Both the position numbers and the translations under genes were made by a program. A stretch of 64,000 bases of DNA from Brevipalpus yothersi (taxonomy: Eukaryota; Arthropoda; Arachnida; Trombidiformes; Tenuipalpidae), in assembly GCA_003956705.1 (NCBI GenBank), contig QZCP01000112.1:702679-766678 (forward strand). Direction: 5' to 3'. The notes beneath the pieces are model-generated. The model saw only the letters and a list, made by a program, of their open reading frames with translations. It ran no database searches and had not been told where the DNA came from. Within the stretch, counting starts at the first letter, position 1. Each line of letters opens with the position of its first letter. Below are positions 24,560-36,256 of this stretch, in pieces.

Positions 24560-27500
24560 ATTCTCTCTTTCAGATCTTAGCAAGTTCTCCGGAACTTTAC
24601 CTTATTACATCCGCTTTTCCTCTGTCTTTGGCCCTTTTTTCCACTCATGCCTCTCTCTATGGCCTTTTATCTTCCCTTGGCTGGCATGTAGGAGCAACTT
24701 TTTCAAATTAATCCATGGAATCGTAATGATGATAGATCGATGATAGATTCACAATAGTTTCTTTCCATAAGAATTATGGGCGTATAGACTCAGCTAGAGG
24801 AGAAGAGATTTGTTTACATGGGATTCAGAAACAACCGATTTGCTAGTTTTTTCTTCTAACAAGAAGAGAGAACAGAGAGAAATGATGAAAAGGAGAGAGA
24901 AAGAAGAAAAAATGAGCTGTTCATATTAATTGAGAATATTTTTCATGTTGATAACTATGTTCAGAACAAGATTTCATGTTTTCGTGCAGAGTTTTTCCTT
25001 TCTATTTCCATCTTCAAACGTTTAAAAGGATAAACATTCACACTCTTATGAGTAGGAGAACCATTCTCTTCACGAGTGAAAAGTGACAAGAAATATTCAT
25101 TGCCAATGGCTTCGTTCGACTGTGGCTATCGATATTCAGTTTTGATCGATTTCATCTGTGTCCATTGCAATGGCGGCAAAATTTTGCTCCAAGAAAAATT
25201 ATCATTTATCTGGGTGTACTTAGAATTTATTACAGAGAAAATTGTGCTCTCTATGTCCCTATATTCACTGCACTAATCATGTAGTTATATGTTTCAGATT
25301 TTCTTTTGCCTCCTCCTCTAAAATGGCTCAAATGTATCATAGAAGACGATCTTTTCCATTTGAAAGGCAAAGTTTTCATTTTTAACTAAACTCTCATATC
25401 TCATGAGAAGATCTTTTTGCTCACTAAATGAGGCCTACAAGGTTTCATGCTCATATCTAGCTATGATCTGGAAACAATGGATTTGACAAGGAATTCATAG
25501 GCAAGCGAGCGACTCTTTTCATCTCGCCCATTTCTTTAAAACATCACAGGCAAATGTTGGCGCAGTGATCCCAGCCAACAACAATAAGTATCAGGTTGCG
25601 ACAAATCGACTCCATTCATTATATTGATTCTCAATTCCTTCTTTCTCTTTTCCCTCCTTCATCTAGAGAGAAAGAGATGTGAAATTTAAATGTTCATGTT
25701 TAGCTACATGTGAGCATTTTGCAGCATCTCATTTCTTGGTATATATATGATTTGCCTTTTACTGCCTTATCCAAATTTTGTCAAAGTCTCTCTTCATCAT
25801 TCAAGGCATATTGAAAACGAAGGAAATTAATTCCTATGATTAATTGAGCCTAGGGCGAGCAAAAATTGATGAAATCCGATATTTTCTTTCCATATAATCT
25901 TGAGATAAAGATCAGTTTGTCATATTTGAATTTCAATTATGTTTTGCTTTTTGGCATTATTTTGGTGACCTCCGAGTTTATTACCTGGCTGTGGTTAGAA
26001 AGCGTATGAGCTATATGTGATTATCATCAGATATTCTGATTGAATGAAAATTGAGAGAAACAAAGAGGAATGGAAACAAATTGTAGCCCCAATTGGAAAT
26101 AATAGGAGCTCTCTACTCAATTTATACTAGAATGAGAAAATTATTTGCACTCCTCAATAGTTTGATCGTTGAAAGAAAAAAATATCTTCACCGATTAAGC
26201 ATCATTAATATTCTTGGTTCAAGTATCTCATTTGATACTTGATCACCTCCAGCTATCTGGATGTTGAAATTGTTCCATTTTTCTCTTCCACTGAGTCATC
26301 ACTTTGAATGATCCCTCACAATGACATCTAGAAGCCCAAAATTACCGTTTAACTGACTTAACAATCCTCAGAATGTGATTTGCTTGATGATCATATTTCT
26401 CACATTGTTTCACTCCTCATGGCCTATTAATATTCCTCTTTTGTCTTCCAGGCTCTGCCTTTGAAAATAACAGTCTAGTAATAAAGAGTGTCACATCAGA
26501 GCACGCGGGACAATATCATTGCAGTGTTGCCAATGCTCTTGGATCCACTGAAAGCAAGCCTCTTATGTTGCAAGTTGTTTGTGAGTATTTATCGAGCTCC
26601 ACTTGCATTCTAAAAAATTTCTACCCAGATAGCCAGATATTCATATTCGTATTCATTCATATTCAGATGAGCCTGTTTGCTCCTATGTGAATATAAGGAA
26701 AAATTACCAAGTCAAAAGAGGTTTTCATGTGGATATCCTATGTCTTGTTGACGCAAAGCCTTCCGATAATCTGACCTTCACTTGGAGCCAAGCATCAGCT
26801 TCCACCACCTCTACACGACGATCTCTGTCCAATTTTACATCAGAAGGTGTCCGAAGCTCACTCCGATATCGACCTCAAAATGTGATAGATTTCGGTTTCA
26901 TCTATTGTTCTGCTAGCAATATTGTTGGCAGTCAAGTGGAACCATGCGTATTTTCCATAAAACCTGTGATCGGTGAGTTAGTTTTGATAAGCGAATACTA
27001 TTCGATCCAGCATATCTTCAATATTTCACTCAAGTATTCAAAATAGTCATTCACAATCTAGTTTAACCTAATCCAGATACCGTTCAAGCAGAGATGAGTA
27101 ATTTTCAGAGTGAGAATGAGGAGAAGGATAGGAGAGAAAAAAATTCGTTGTAGACATATCAGCTTTCTGAAATATTCAGTATTCAATATCTTCTCTGAAT
27201 CGTCTGGTTTTTTGACAAGCTGCTAGATCGATAATGTATTCTTGAGAAGCCTTTTGCAACAGCTTACTTTTCTATTCTCACATCTCACAAACCCTGTTTG
27301 CCTGAGAAAGCTCATGTAGTCCATCTTCTTTTCCTTATATTTGCCATTAGACTACCAGATTAACTGTTTATACACACACATCTTCTTTCCAACATGGTAA
27401 GAAGCACCAAGTAGGACTACAAGAAATGATATTCTACGTGAGTTGATTTGGGGTAAACATCATCAGTTTGCCTGGATGGATAGCATAAAATACTAATCAG

Positions 27501-28297
27501 CTTATACCACAGCAGCAAATAAGTTTACAATGGTGTATATGCCCTCAGCTTTTTTCCGAAGAGAATAGATAACAAAACTCATCCACTGCAACTGAATGTG
27601 ATCTATCCGGTAATAACTTCTCAGTAAAATGATTTGCTAAAATTAGGCAACTCAATCACTCATGAATAGCTTCACAGAGGAATTGAAATTATGATACGGT
27701 AAATTCCTTGAATGTTTACGATCTTTCTTGTCAAAATTTTTACTCTCTCCTGTGATAAGGGACAAGAATACAGGAAGAAGTGAATTATATTCATGTGAAT
27801 TAGGTGAACTTTTCTATACATTTTATAATCTTGAGCAACTTGTATTTTCCACAGAGCCACCGAAGCCTCCTAGAGACTGTTTACTGCTGAACGACTCGGC
27901 CAACTTATTTTCTGTGATTTGTGAAAAATTTAGTCCAGCTCAAAACTTTGATGTAGAATCTTATGTTTTGGAGATTTATGACCCAAAGAGTGCACAATTA
28001 ATTCATCGATCCCAAGAGTCCGAGCCAATTTTCAAGGTTGTTCCGGAGAATCATAGAAACATCAAAGAGTATCACTTGAGAGTTTATGCTAAAAATTCCA
28101 TCGGAAAGAGTAATGAAGTTTATCTAACGTTGAAGAATGAACGTCAACTCCAACTTAATCAAGTGGCGAATAACAATTCTTTGTCTGAAGGTGAGTCTCA
28201 ATCTCTGGCAAAAATCTCTATTTTGCTCTCTGCCCATTTTCAGCCATCAGATCTCAGACTCATTGTTTTTCATCTGCTACCGTGTCTCTGAATTTTG

Positions 28298-28332
<35 letters not shown>

Positions 28333-31300
28333 AATCTTGACGATTGATTATCATTCTTTACTCACAAAAGTCTAGATGCTCAAAAGCATCCAGCATTCAG
28401 TGATGGCCTTCACTAGTATGAACGTCTTCATGCAGCTCAGCTTAACTTCCTAGTCGATTCCTATACATAATAATCGCAGTTATTCCTTCTAATCGATGAC
28501 TCGATTTTGTTGAATGCTTTGCTCTAATTGCTAACAATAATAGTGTTTTCAATTGAAGATCATTTTTCTTGATCATTGCTCATTAATAGCTGGGCTTATC
28601 CAATTGTTGGACGAAAGTTTCCATCGATTTTTCTTAGTGTTATCACTTCATGTCAGATAAGACAAAAGCATGTATTTTCTTACTAACTTGTCCTGCATTA
28701 CGAGAAAAATTCAATGAACCACTGAGTTGTTAAATAGGCAGATCTTCTCCACCGATGCTCTCTGCTGCGTGTTCTCAAGAGATGGTTTTATGTGAAATAC
28801 GAGCGGTCATCTATCTGTACGCTGAGAGTCTAGCTTTATACACGAAGCTTCCATGAGCATCGTTTTCCACCTCTTTGTCAACATCCCTGATGAATGGAAT
28901 GTTGTCCTCCCCATCCATGGTGAAGCTTCAAATTGCATGCAGTGGTCAGTGTAACTGGCAAATTACCAATAAACACAAAGATTGCCATCTACCCCAGCCA
29001 CTTGTACCATGACATAGCACCATATAAGATGGCCAATTATCATTATGTTCAAGATGTACGCGTAAAGTGCAATCAAAGTTACTTGACAAGAGTTCAAGAG
29101 AGATACCATGTAGAATGATCACCAGTGTGAGGCTGCCGAAATGGGTAACTGATGCTACTTTGCCCAGTGTCACTCAAAATGTTTCCCAGACTAAGCTCTT
29201 CTTCTTCTTGCTTTATTCTTCGCCTTCAGAGAATTCCAACTCATCAGGCAGCTCTTCTCACACTTCCTATATGATTGCCTTCTCACCCATCATAATGCTC
29301 ATTCTCATCCCACTGGTCAGAGCCAAATGCCGTATCAAGGGTCAAAAGACGAAAGTTGGTGAAACCGCTGCCTCTCCATCGATGCCAAGGTACGTAAATT
29401 CTGTGACACCCAGACTTCTATCTTGCTTTCTTTCCACTCCACCGTTTATTTATCTGTTTCATCCACAAGCTCCCCACTCAACCCCGGGAAATAAGCTTGC
29501 TTATCGAACGATTCTATGGCCGCTTCCTACCCAAAATTCGTCAGCAATAATGGGAATTTTTTTTACTTTATCGATTTTTTGTTTACTCTCAGTGCTCATT
29601 TCTAACTACTGTTGAGGTTGGAGAAAAGAGTTTGACTAAAGATGTAAATTCCAATTATGCCCCTATTCTATATTATTCTTGAAGGAATTATTGAAAGGAA
29701 TCCGTCTTCATCATTCGACTTGAGTTTCAGAGAGAAGCTCTTCCCTTATCTTAGATAATAGACTCAAATCTTGAGTTTCTGAGTTTGAAGAGATATTCTT
29801 TTGCTCCTTCTTCCTTCATTACCATCCCAATACACTTAAAAGTGGAATCTAATAACACTGTAACGATGGATAGATTGGATGAAAATCTTCTCTCAAAAAT
29901 TCATTCTTTGACTCATGAAAAATCTTGAATAAAATTCGTTTCACTTCAACTATTCAATAGTTTCTCACCAAATATTGTTGCAGATTTTTTGCCTGTTTAT
30001 GTATGTATAAACTTTTGCTTTGACCTCACCTATTCATTTTCAAGATCATCCCACTTCCTATGATTCACAATATAAGCAAATAAAATGATTGCGGTACGGA
30101 GATACAAATCATGAGAATAGAACATGTGTAATAGAATTGGAAAAATTTGGAAAATGGGCAGAAAAAACCTCAAGAATCCTCCAGAGAAATGGAACACTCA
30201 TGAAACCAAACTGAAGAAATGGAGAAGGAGAAGAGAATCCAGCCCTTGTTTAACAAGTACATTCTTTTGTGGCTCCTTATAAGTATGCTTCCAAACTTTT
30301 GAAGAGAAACAAAATATTCTTGCTCAAAATAATAGCTTTTTCCAAGTTAACTCGATCAAATATGGCTCCAATTTGTACACTATGCAATTTTCGCGATTCG
30401 TTTCCTTTTCTCGGAGTATCATCTTCTTTATACCTGTTTTATAGACTATCTGTATTGGAATTGAAACAATTTTAACGCGCGATTTTTGTTTACTTTAAGC
30501 TCACACATTTCTCGGTCAAAATGGTAGCAAACTTGATGATAACACTCAAATACACAAGTGATTCTTTGACGATTCCTTTATTTGACAAGGCCTGAGAGAA
30601 GAAAAAGTGGAGACAAAAGAATGACAGAGAGACTGAAATAGTTCTTCCGATTCGCTCTGATTGTCCTCGAACTCATCACACAGTTTTCCGAATGAATCAA
30701 TATTGCCATTTCATTTGTAGTGATGAATCTGTTTCCCATGGAGCATGAAAGGAATTTTTCACCTAAACGAGTGAGATATTTAGTCAACCCATGACGACCT
30801 CAGCTATCTCTACATGAGATACTCATTTGGGTGCGAGGACCTCTCTTTTACTTCTTCTAGCTCTAACTTCTGACTCTTGGCTTCATAATGGTCATACTAA
30901 CTTGGTTAACTAGTAGGCCTTCCATAATTATCCCATAGATGGAGAACAAGATCTTCTCGATAGTACACTATGAACATGTATCGATTGCAGAATAAGATCT
31001 AGAATTGCTTGCCGAAATGGACTCGAAAAAGTTCCGGTTCGCTAACTTTGTTATCGATTTGTTAACTACAGGCAGCTTCAGACTGCATCTAAAAAGAGTA
31101 CAAATGCTAAATGATGATGAAGAAAATTGTTTTGTTTCCAATACTCCTTGATTACCATGCTGGTGAAAATTGATCATCGTTTGCTTTCCAGAAAATTGGC
31201 CATATATTTATTTTCACGTTCTAGTGATGGCATGAGGAACTGATTTTCCACTCTCTTGTAATTTTTCTCTCTAAACTTGTGAACACATTGGCTCTGATAA

Positions 31301-33762
31301 AAAATAATTCCATCTTTTCCTTCTTCTTCACAGTTGTCCCATTAGAGGGGAAGATTCATCTGAGGAGCTCATAGATTTTGATAAAAAAGTGGTTGGAAAA
31401 TCATCTGCTCCAGATATAATCGAGCTTGGATGCAACTCATTGATTGTAAGCCATGGTGAGTATTGATCCAATACAGCTATTTTTTTAAGAAAAAATCGCT
31501 TCCATGATCATCTGGTTGAATTATATATGACTTATATGTTTCTAAATTTAACAAGACCGATGTTTCAGTCAAGCTACCTTTAAATTTTCTTCTCTAGATG
31601 AATAGCTTTCTCAGGCCCAAATGATATTTGTTCCCATGGAACAAACCTCTATCAACCTCAAAGCTGGTAGAAAAGTTTTTATTGACACAATTGGATACAT
31701 ATCAATGAGTTATGTTGATCATTTTCTTGAGAAATTTGGTGCAGAAGAAAATGTCAATCCATTCTCATTTCAGGTTCAATTGCTCTCTCGAATATTTTCT
31801 TGTTCAGCTAGTGAAATGTCATATTTTGGTAGCGAAGTAGCATTCATGCTGAAAAGGGACTATAAATATGCGTCAAACATTATCGTATTTTGGGCTATTC
31901 CTTACGAGTTTTTTCTTCGACTTCTGTGAACTGAGAGAATAGCATGAATATTTGCTGAATTTTTGTCTTGAATCTAAATCGCTTTTGTTAAGTCATTCGT
32001 AGAAAACACAAATAAATGCAGAATATAGAATTTCAATAGATTTTCTATCAAAAGACTTTGTCCGAGTCTACCGAGTCCAGCCCTACTCAAAAACTGAACG
32101 GAAAGCTGGAAAACAAGGTTTCGCAACTAAAGGAAAATTTTTTCTTGAAAATCCTTGATTTTTCACTAGTTGCTTTTGATAGTATAGAATGTTCATTCTA
32201 AAGAAATTCCAGCTCAAATGTGACAGTAGCAAGGTTTTTTGGGCAAAACAAACAGTTCCAAATTATGCTAGACTTAATATTATTAATGCTAGTGCATTAT
32301 TTAGCTACTAATGTGAGTTTATTCTCAGATCTCCACTAATTTCTATCTAAAGGTGCAAAGTTTGTAGCTGAAGCTAGATTAGCTTGGGAACTTTTTTGAC
32401 ATTCCTATCCTTTGTAAAATTGATCTATGAATTTATCTAGAAAGCAATATCTATCCAGGTAGCTGATTTCTTTTTCCCCTTCTTCTCTATTCTCAATGCT
32501 TATTCTCAACAATTCTGTAAAGTAATTGAAACTGACAAGCAGAGGATGATCACTAGTATGATTTGCTTAATAGCCCAAGTTTATGTGAGAATCAATTTTT
32601 ACTGCCCTCTTTCTCTCCAGATAAAGAACATGAACTTAACTTGGATGGCGGAACAACACATTTCATCATGAACGATGATACAGACTACGCGCTCAACCTG
32701 ATTCTTACAAGACCAGAGGTGAGCTTCTCATCGAAAAGTTCCATAAATCTTTTTCTCTATGATACAAGTCATCTATCAGACAGAATATCATCATTTTCTG
32801 AATGAACCAGAGAGCAGATGGATTTTCTTAGCCTTTCTTTGCATGGGTCATTGGATCAATCCGCATCTTGAGCAACTCAGCCTATTAGGAAAATTTTTGC
32901 TTTCGTTCTGAAAAAATTATATTCTCATAAAATAGCGTAAAATTTTCTCTTGTCAGCTTTACGATTTTCACTTTGCTTGGGACCGTGATTCTTATTACAC
33001 TATCAATGAGTGAGAGAAGAGTCTTTCTATTCTCAATTTAGAATTTGAGATTCATGTATCTTCGTGTGATTATCGAGAGATGTAACTTTTTTTCCATAAA
33101 ATACTGATGGTAGCACAGTACAGAAGTGTGCATAAATGTTCAGTGAAAAGTTGAAGACTCGATAAGTATGAATGGATTGGTTCCATTAGCAATAAGCATG
33201 ATGAAGTTACCCTCGGTGGGAGATGAACGAGAGGATCATGGTGTAATCAAAATGTAGGAAATAGGAATCTTATCCATCGGCAAGAGAGAGAGAGAGAGAG
33301 AGAGAACTTTGCACCTGAAGGCTCGTGGCATTAAAAGCTCGGAAGACATGTAAGGGCTGAAAAAAGAGTGCATCTCATTCAACAACGGATTGGATGGATA
33401 TATTGAAAGATTGTAGTGTTGCTGAAGTGAATCATGTTGCATGCAAATGCCCAACTCGATGAAGATGAGAGCAATCATTCATACTTTCCTCTCCTCTTTC
33501 CTTGAGCAGGATATCTTCATATTAGAACTATTTTTCTATCTGTATCCACTCTTTCACGAATCTCATCAACTTTGCTTCGAATTAGTGTCTGACTTTATTC
33601 TGTCTTTTAATTACAGCCATTTATTCAGTCTTGTTTAAGTCCAGATAGAAACAACGTGCTCTCTTGATGTTTCAGGTACAAGTTGAAGTTACACAAAATG
33701 TGCTTGTGAAGCTGATGAGCAGAGATAATAAGACTCATAAATACAACACACTACACAGCTGA
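9368..33762 (+). CDS. Sidestep-family Ig/FN3 cell-surface receptor (5' exon missing)
   Basis: Thirteen exons with GT-AG junctions and consistent phases encode 799 aa plus a split first codon: 9368-9694, 11730-11840, 15596-15847, 18767-18911, 19855-20021, 23378-23539, 26452-26580, 26667-26972, 27855-28190, 29230-29389, 31334-31455, 32621-32718, 33676-33762. Ig1 (exon 1) has the Sidestep-like VLLWYKN, PIYTLDFRS and FSCRADY. Ig2 spans exons 2-3 (GPYPEDSPMSLTC, GKPPPRIVWYLND, LLTCQA). Ig3 spans exons 4-5 (GSRPAARVSWFL, DDDGASLVCRAQN). Ig4 spans exons 6-7, and Ig5 is exon 8. FN3 is exon 9 (EPPKPPRDC, YHLRVYAKNSIGKSNE). Exon 10 has one transmembrane helix (YMIAFSPIIMLILIPLV) then basic residues. 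Exons 11-13 form a cytoplasmic tail of about 105 aa. Sidestep proteins are ligands for Beat receptors in Drosophila motor-axon guidance. The first exon with signal peptide and ATG is not located. Confidence 0.9.
9695..11729 (+). other. Sidestep-like intron 1
   Basis: A 2.0-kb intron between Ig1 and Ig2. I see only unremarkable AT-rich sequence and short GAGA runs near 11350. No supported exon on either strand. Confidence 0.6.
11841..15595 (+). other. Sidestep-like intron 2 (within Ig2)
   Basis: A 3.75-kb intron splitting Ig2. It contains a near-perfect stem-loop at 14148-14267. No supported coding sequence was found on either strand. Confidence 0.6.
14148..14267. repeat. 120-nt inverted repeat / hairpin
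   Basis: The arms 14148-14179 and 14236-14267 are complementary at roughly 26 of 32 positions. Both outer ends read ACAGCCATGTT going inward and the inner ends pair through GACAGATAGT. The loop is 56 bases. Size and partial mismatching would suit either a miniature inverted-repeat relic or a small-RNA hairpin. No target-site duplication is obvious. Confidence 0.5.
15848..18766 (+). repeat. Sidestep-like intron 3 with CT microsatellites
   Basis: A 2.9-kb intron. It carries (CT)n tracts at about 16617-16650 and 17305-17370, the second grading into TTTC repeats. Open frames across these tracts are low-complexity and not coding. Confidence 0.65.
18912..19854 (+). other. Sidestep-like intron 4 (within Ig3)
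   Basis: A 0.94-kb intron. Its 3' end is a long CTT/CCT-rich pyrimidine tract at 19768-19850 running straight into the acceptor at 19854. No exon seen on the minus strand. Confidence 0.6.
20022..23377 (+). repeat. Sidestep-like intron 5 with CT arrays; source of duplicated block
   Basis: A 3.36-kb intron. CT microsatellites lie at 20160-20201, 20515-20585 (CT/TTTC) and 20692-20734. Bases 22976-23377 are the intron part of the block copied to 3229. A minus-strand candidate exon lies at 21044-21369. Confidence 0.65.
21044..21369 (-). CDS. candidate terminal exon of an unknown minus-strand gene
   Basis: A 108-codon open frame read on the minus strand follows a plausible acceptor (CCCGTGTGCAG at 21370-21380, read on the minus strand) and ends in TAG at 21044-21046. 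It begins with a hydrophobic run (ALVLLHLGFKLLVSSG) and contains WTFKCPGDELIYQ and YGWKEVLYYTLQ, with charged composition unlike neighbouring intron noise. I do not recognise the family. No upstream ATG exon in the required phase was found: donor-like sites near 21592 and 21931 have the wrong phase. It lies wholly within intron 5 of the Sidestep-like gene. It could be a nested gene, a relic, or a chance frame. Confidence 0.3.
22976..23541 (+). repeat. parent copy of the duplicated Sidestep intron-exon block
   Basis: This is the source copy of the block found decayed at 3229-3799. It includes intron 5 sequence, the functional acceptor at 23377 and the intact Ig4 exon with its TGG and GAA codons and GTGAGT donor. 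The parent status is inferred from the intact reading frame and its place in the gene. Confidence 0.85.
23540..26451 (+). repeat. Sidestep-like intron 6 with GA and CT microsatellites
   Basis: A 2.9-kb intron splitting Ig4. It holds a (GA)n tract at 23982-24041, opposite in orientation to most others in this gene, and a (CT)n tract at 24512-24557. A minus-strand frame at 23577-23813 includes a signal-like stretch (LVLILVVWSLLLSN) but no splice context and no recognisable mature product. Confidence 0.6.
26973..27854 (+). other. Sidestep-like intron 8
   Basis: A 0.88-kb intron between the Ig5 and FN3 exons. Nothing beyond AT-rich intron sequence is visible. Confidence 0.6.
28191..29229 (+). 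other. Sidestep-like intron 9
   Basis: A 1.0-kb intron between the FN3 exon and the transmembrane exon. It has a short (CT)n tract at about 28302-28330 and nothing else notable. Confidence 0.6.
29390..31333 (+). other. Sidestep-like intron 10
   Basis: A 1.9-kb intron between the transmembrane exon and the first tail exon. The frame reads through the donor as far as 29615, so intron retention would add a tail of about 75 residues. I see no evidence that this is used. Confidence 0.5.
31456..32620 (+). other. Sidestep-like intron 11 with a 102-aa open frame
   Basis: A 1.2-kb intron. It contains an ATG-initiated frame of 102 codons at 31621-31929 on the gene strand. The predicted product has no signal peptide and no domain I recognise, and splice sites flanking it are not evident. 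It is recorded as an unsupported hypothetical. Confidence 0.3.
32719..33675 (+). other. Sidestep-like intron 12
   Basis: A 0.96-kb intron before the final coding exon. It has a short (GA)n run at about 33285-33305 and no supported exon. Confidence 0.55.
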
Positions 33763-33879
33763 GGCGCCTTTGACTAATTTCATTCCATGACCATAGATTT
33801 TAGTAAAGAAGTTAGATGAGAGAGAGAGAGGGTGAAGAAAATAATCATTAAAACATGTGTAGAAGCAGAAAATTCATTT

Positions 33880-33885
33880 AATAAA
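33880..33885 (+). terminator. Sidestep-like gene polyadenylation signal AATAAA
   Basis: AATAAA lies 118 bases after the TGA stop at 33760-33762. This supports 33676-33762 as the true last coding exon. Confidence 0.5.
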
Positions 33886-35025
33886 TTTGCGTTTCCACTA
33901 ATGTTGCACTGGAATCATGAAAACTGTTCCCAATAAGTTGGATGGCGTAAGGAGCTTTGGCAAAACTTAGAATTTGTAATTTGTGATTTGGTTCATCATT
34001 TTCACCAGGAAAACCTATCATTTTAACAGACTGAACTCATTTCTCCTGAAAATTCAGCGAACAAACTCGCGAATAGAGCTAATTTCACTTCATAATCGAG
34101 TTTTTTGGTTCAGAAAGAACAATCAATTGATGGATCAGTTCCACAGAGTAAAATTCTGAATTCATATAGCTCATTGTAAGTTCATCAATGTGAATGGGGT
34201 TCATGAAATTTATAAAATTTGTTTTTCTGGTCAGTGAGATGATATTCAAACGATTGAAAAGACGAAATTGATTCTAATGGAAAATTTTTTTGACTTCGTT
34301 TTTAAAAACCAAGAAATCAAAACTCCTTCAAAAATATCATTTCCTCCTATAATAATTGTCATCTGAAAGACTGTCTCTTTTGTTGTTTTGCAGACTGAGA
34401 TCGATGACAATAAACAAAGAGTTTTCTGTGTATCTACTTTGGTTTGAGAACCTATTTCTATCAACACGATCTCCACCAAGGATAGACATTCAAGAGTTCT
34501 TTTCAAAGATTCTGAGGCTACTTATAACAGAAGGTTGCTCAAATAAGCATTCTGAACAAAGTTATGACTTTTTATCCAAGCGATAGAAAAAACTCAGAAA
34601 TCATTAATCAAACAAATTACCAATGTAAAAAAGAGAAGGAGATAGTGTAAGGAAATATTCATTGTGAGCTATTTTGAGCTTCATGAAGGAACTTTGATTC
34701 AATCTGTTCATTTTTTCGCAGGTTAAACGATGATAAATCTGGTTCATAGGCCTGAAGCAGGTACAGAAAGCTGTTGTTATGGATGACAATAATCAGAATC
34801 TCTGATGAGAAAAGGAATGCTCAACGAAAGGAAACGAGCTCATTGGGCTCATAGGGTAGCACAAATGATGGACAGATTCATGGAAAGTATCAGCTTGATG
34901 AATTCAAAGCTGATTATTGTAGGTTTTTTTCCACCACATCGGTCATAAATTTGATTGTTCGCATGTAATGGGGACGATCATTTCAATGACAATTCTTTGG
35001 TAATCGGAGGCGAAAAGAGGTGAAG
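33886..35025. other. intergenic, no gene seen
   Basis: About 1.1 kb between the Sidestep-like 3' end and a MITE-like element. Frames in both strands are short, unspliced and unrecognised. Confidence 0.45.
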
Positions 35026-35045
35026 TACCGTTAGATCTAACGGTA
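35026..35045. repeat. 20-bp perfect palindrome
   Basis: TACCGTTAGATCTAACGGTA is its own reverse complement. It sits eight bases outside the left end of the MITE-like element and is not part of its terminal repeat. Confidence 0.8.
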
Positions 35046-35052
35046 TACCAAT

Positions 35053-35749
35053 ATACAGGGTGTTCCAAAATTATGTCCGAATTTTTCTTCAAGAGTTTCT
35101 AGCTTGCGTGAAGCGTAGTGAGCTTCATCAACCCACTAGCGAGTAAAGGATACAGATAGAATATTTCTATCGGGAAATTTTTGAATTTTCCCGCTAAAGT
35201 TCTGATTTTGAGGCCAATTTTCATGTTTAAAGATCGGTTTTAGAACTCTCGATATCTCAGTTAGTAATCATCCGATTTCTGAAAACAATTTATCGAATTA
35301 ATCAACATTATGCGTGCATTCAGATGACAAAAATTTTATTCTCTTGAAGCTCCTCAAAATTTAAAGATTGATGAAAATCCGAAAATTTTCGGAAAAAAAT
35401 CGATAGAATTTTTATATTTGGTTGAAAAAATTCTCTGAGTGGACAAAATTTCCTGAAAAACCTAATTAATAACTAAGAGGATATTTCTCATCAATGATTA
35501 TCGTTAACATCGTGGTTCTCGAGAGATTTCTTGAAAATTTTTTTATCATTGAGCTCTATGGGGACTATGATCTGCAATCACTAATCCTCTGGTTTCTATT
35601 CGATGGTCAGAGTTATAAACTCAAAAACTTTCGGAAAGAATTTAGTGTATATGTGCTACGCACTCAGAAAAATTTGAAGCTCTACCTCCATTATTTCAGT
35701 TTTTACAAGCCTGCAAAGATTCGGACATAATTTTGGAACACCCTGTATA
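35053..35749. mobile_element. MITE-like element with inverted terminal repeats
   Basis: The left end reads TACAGGGTGTTCCAAAATTA continuing TGTCCGAAT, and the right end is its reverse complement over about 30 bases. TA dinucleotides flank both ends (ATA-TACAGGG and CCCTGTA-TAT), consistent with a TA target duplication as made by Tc1/mariner-type transposases. The 0.7-kb interior is AT-rich and has no transposase motif. A 78-codon plus-strand frame within it is unrecognised. This is most likely a non-autonomous DNA transposon. The family name cannot be assigned without a library search. Confidence 0.8.
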
Positions 35750-36238
35750 TACATGTAAGCCTCTAGTCGCCATCTAGAGAGGCAGAGAAGAGAGACATCT
35801 CTTACCCGAAACTATGAAGTGTTCAGTAGAAATGAATAATCGAGCAGTGATCATCATACCATCAACTCGATCCAAAATATGATTTGGAAAGCTATTTGAC
35901 TGATCGCCATAGGCCTAAATGAACGATTTGGTCACTATATGCTGAGATATCTGTTAAAAAAAGGGGAATCTTGAGCAAAAATGATGAGAAAATCAATTCC
36001 AGAAACCCCAGATCCACAAACTATGTCGCACATCATCAGATCCAAGCAAGTCGAGCTCCAGATGATACCATGAGAGAAACAGAAATCATAGAAAAAATTA
36101 ATAGAAATCTCCAGAAATTGAACGCGACAGTAACTCAATAAAGAATGGAATTACTAAAAGTTCGAAAATTTCATCTACAATTGAATTCGACCCCCCATAC
36201 TCCATACTCTTTTCCCTCTTCCATCCCTTTTTGACCAA

Positions 36239-36256
36239 TGTAAAGGCGCCTTTACA
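36239..36256. repeat. 18-bp perfect palindrome
   Basis: TGTAAAGGCGCCTTTACA is perfectly self-complementary and is followed by a partial repeat, CAAAGGCG. No function can be assigned. It is GC-richer than its surroundings. Confidence 0.75.

Noticed and set aside
35494..35730. 78-codon frame inside the MITE-like element, as a possible transposase fragment
   Set aside because: No DDE/D motif or helix-turn-helix is visible. Part of the frame runs through the right terminal inverted repeat.
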